Source: Candidatus Gastranaerophilales bacterium
GTDB lineage: Bacteria > Cyanobacteriota > Vampirovibrionia > Gastranaerophilales > Gastranaerophilaceae
NCBI GenBank assembly: GCA_944324445.1
Contig: CALUWL010000014.1
Span: 1-33,406, forward strand
Direction of reading: 5' to 3'
DNA: 33,406 nucleotides
Under the pieces are notes generated by a model that ran no database searches, was not told the DNA's origin, and was given only the letters and a program-made list of their open reading frames with translations. Positions 32,513 to 33,406 of this stretch are shown piece by piece. Position 1 is the stretch's first letter; every line of letters starts with the position of its first letter. The translations under genes were made by a program, and so were the position numbers.

Positions 32513-33079
32513 ATGCGCAGTATTATTCATTTTGATGAGCTGAGTTCTACAAACGAATATGCTCGTCAGCATTTAGAGGAATTAGACAATTTTTGTGTGG
32601 TAGCTTGCGACCTTCAAACAAAAGGGCAAGGACAATTTGAGCGCACTTGGTATTCATCAAATCAAAACGGCGGAAATATCTACGCTTCTTTGATTTTAAA
32701 ACCGGAAAATATAACTCATTTAAATGAACTTACAAGATATACCGCTCTAATTGGCGCTAAAACACTTGAAAATTACGGTTTAAAACCTGCTTTTAAATAC
32801 CCTAACGATATAATGATTAACAACAAAAAAATAGCCGGAATATTGGCTAAATCAGAATTTTTCGGTCAAATATTCAAAGGTGTTGTGGTTGGTTTTGGAA
32901 TAAACTTAAATCTTGAAAAGAAAGAATTGATTAAAATCGACCAGCCTGCAACTTCAATTTTTGAAGAAACAGGAAAAACAGTTGATAAAAAGGAATTTTT
33001 AAATTTATTTTTAGATAATTTTGAAAATGAATACGAAGATTTTTTAAATAATGGAATAAAAGGAGAAATACTATGTTAA
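32513..33079 (+). CDS. birA: Biotin-[carboxylase/decarboxylase] ligase
   Basis: A 188-residue ligase that activates biotin with ATP and attaches it to a lysine of a carrier protein. FDELSSTNEYA opens the catalytic domain; KYPNDIMINNKKIAGIL is the conserved K(W)PNDI...KI(A)GIL motif, and VVVGFGINLN follows. The biotin-adenylate loop, normally GRGRxGRxW, reads KGQGQFERTW, keeping the glycines and Trp but replacing most arginines. There is no N-terminal HTH, so it is not a repressor, and the C-terminal cap domain is missing or very short. It overlaps oadG by 7 nt, which suggests that the decarboxylase biotin carrier is its substrate. Confidence 0.88.
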   Translation: MRSIIHFDELSSTNEYARQHLEELDNFCVVACDLQTKGQGQFERTWYSSNQNGGNIYASLILKPENITHLNELTRYTALIGAKTLENYGLKPAFKYPNDIMINNKKIAGILAKSEFFGQIFKGVVVGFGINLNLEKKELIKIDQPATSIFEETGKTVDKKEFLNLFLDNFENEYEDFLNNGIKGEILC

Positions 33080-33306
33080 ACCCTGAATTATGGACAGAAG
33101 GCGGCATAACAATGCTTGTCGGAATGGGAATTGTATTTTCATTTCTTATAGTATTGGTTTTTGCAATGATGATTATGGCAAAATGCGTTTGCTTTATCAA
33201 CAAACTTTGCCCGATTGCAGTTGAAGAAAACAAAGTTAAATCAAAAAATTCTTCGGATGAATCGGAAATTGCCCTTGCAATAGCTATTGCAGGAGCTCAA
33301 GCATAA
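33073..33306 (+). CDS. oadG: Sodium-pump decarboxylase gamma subunit (OadG-like)
   Basis: A 77-residue bitopic protein: a short N terminus, one transmembrane helix (about 12-36, GITMLVGMGIVFSFLIVLVF), a middle cytoplasmic part and an Ala/Ile-rich C terminus (ALAIAIAGA). This is the OadG pattern; OadG anchors the alpha carboxyltransferase subunit to the membrane sodium pump of oxaloacetate or methylmalonyl-CoA decarboxylase. AAGGAG lies 8 nt before the ATG, inside the end of birA. The alpha-type subunit follows. Confidence 0.85.
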   Translation: MLNPELWTEGGITMLVGMGIVFSFLIVLVFAMMIMAKCVCFINKLCPIAVEENKVKSKNSSDESEIALAIAIAGAQA

Positions 33307-33334
33307 TAAATTTTAAAAGAAAAGAGGATAAAAA

Positions 33335-33406
33335 ATGACAAAAAAACAAATTAAAGTTATGGATACATCATTCCGTGACGGTTTTCAATCAGTTTACGGC
33401 GCAAGA
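33335..33406 (+). CDS. oadA: Oxaloacetate decarboxylase alpha/carboxyltransferase subunit (partial)
   Basis: The first 24 codons only; the gene runs off the window. The peptide IKVMDTSFRDGFQSVYGAR matches the start of the carboxyltransferase TIM barrel of OadA and pyruvate carboxylase subunit B (ItDttLRDxxQSxxxxR), where the Asp of the RD pair binds the catalytic metal. GAGGA lies about 7 nt before the ATG. With OadG upstream, a sodium-translocating biotin-dependent decarboxylase is likely; which acid it decarboxylates cannot be told from this piece. Confidence 0.8.
   Translation, partial: MTKKQIKVMDTSFRDGFQSVYGAR

Overview
The window is a low-G+C bacterial chromosome segment from an organism with a two-membrane envelope: it carries a TolC-type outer-membrane protein, a periplasmic C-terminal protease and type IV pilus alignment proteins. 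The combination of a primary sigma factor without the long non-conserved insert, fused or divergent versions of standard genes, an 'aluminium resistance'/methionine gamma-lyase-like protein, a two-domain M16 peptidase and a sodium-pump decarboxylase next to a biotin ligase suggests a fermentative gut-type relative of the Cyanobacteria (Melainabacteria/Vampirovibrionia, order Gastranaerophilales). That assignment is inference from gene content, not from a marker tree.

Layout. 1-3.9 kb: end of a response regulator, CtpA protease, a GT39-type membrane glycosyltransferase and a nitroreductase, closed by a bidirectional terminator. 3.9-6.2 kb (minus): PilO-like protein and a PilM-PilN fusion. 6.3-9.4 kb (plus): rlmB, rpoD, a second sigma70-family gene behind an AT-rich, palindrome-bearing leader, then a 57-nt palindrome and a terminator. 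9.4-13.2 kb (minus): radical SAM/SPASM protein and M16 peptidase. 13.2-14.7 kb: a DnaA with an unusual DNA-binding signature. 14.7-17.1 kb (minus): nadK-recN. 17.1-21.2 kb (plus): malQ, rpsU, yajQ and a methionine gamma-lyase-like gene. 21.2-26.2 kb (minus): a five-gene TolC/MacA/MacB-type efflux operon ending in a fluoride channel gene broken by an in-frame TAA. 26.3-27.6 kb: an accessory islet with a tRNA-Arg gene whose 5' end is duplicated around a structured insert, three tandem small XRE regulators and a truncated HAD gene. 27.7-33.4 kb: TPR-NHL protein, tsaD, several lineage-type hypothetical proteins, an LD-carboxypeptidase, and a biotin ligase-oadG-oadA operon that runs off the end.

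Two patterns cut across the genes. First, starts fall into two classes: some have good Shine-Dalgarno sequences (rpsU, rpoD, rlmB, yajQ, the 282-residue protein, oadG), while at least six monocistronic or first-in-operon genes have none and instead carry a -10-like hexamer exactly 6 or 7 nt before the start codon, as expected for leaderless mRNAs. Second, convergent gene pairs are closed by symmetric A-stem-T hairpins or overlap at their stop codons. The most unusual locus is the tRNA-Arg region, where a 31-nt segment running from the predicted transcription start to the D-loop is repeated 233 bp downstream with a G+C-richer, hairpin-forming sequence between the copies.
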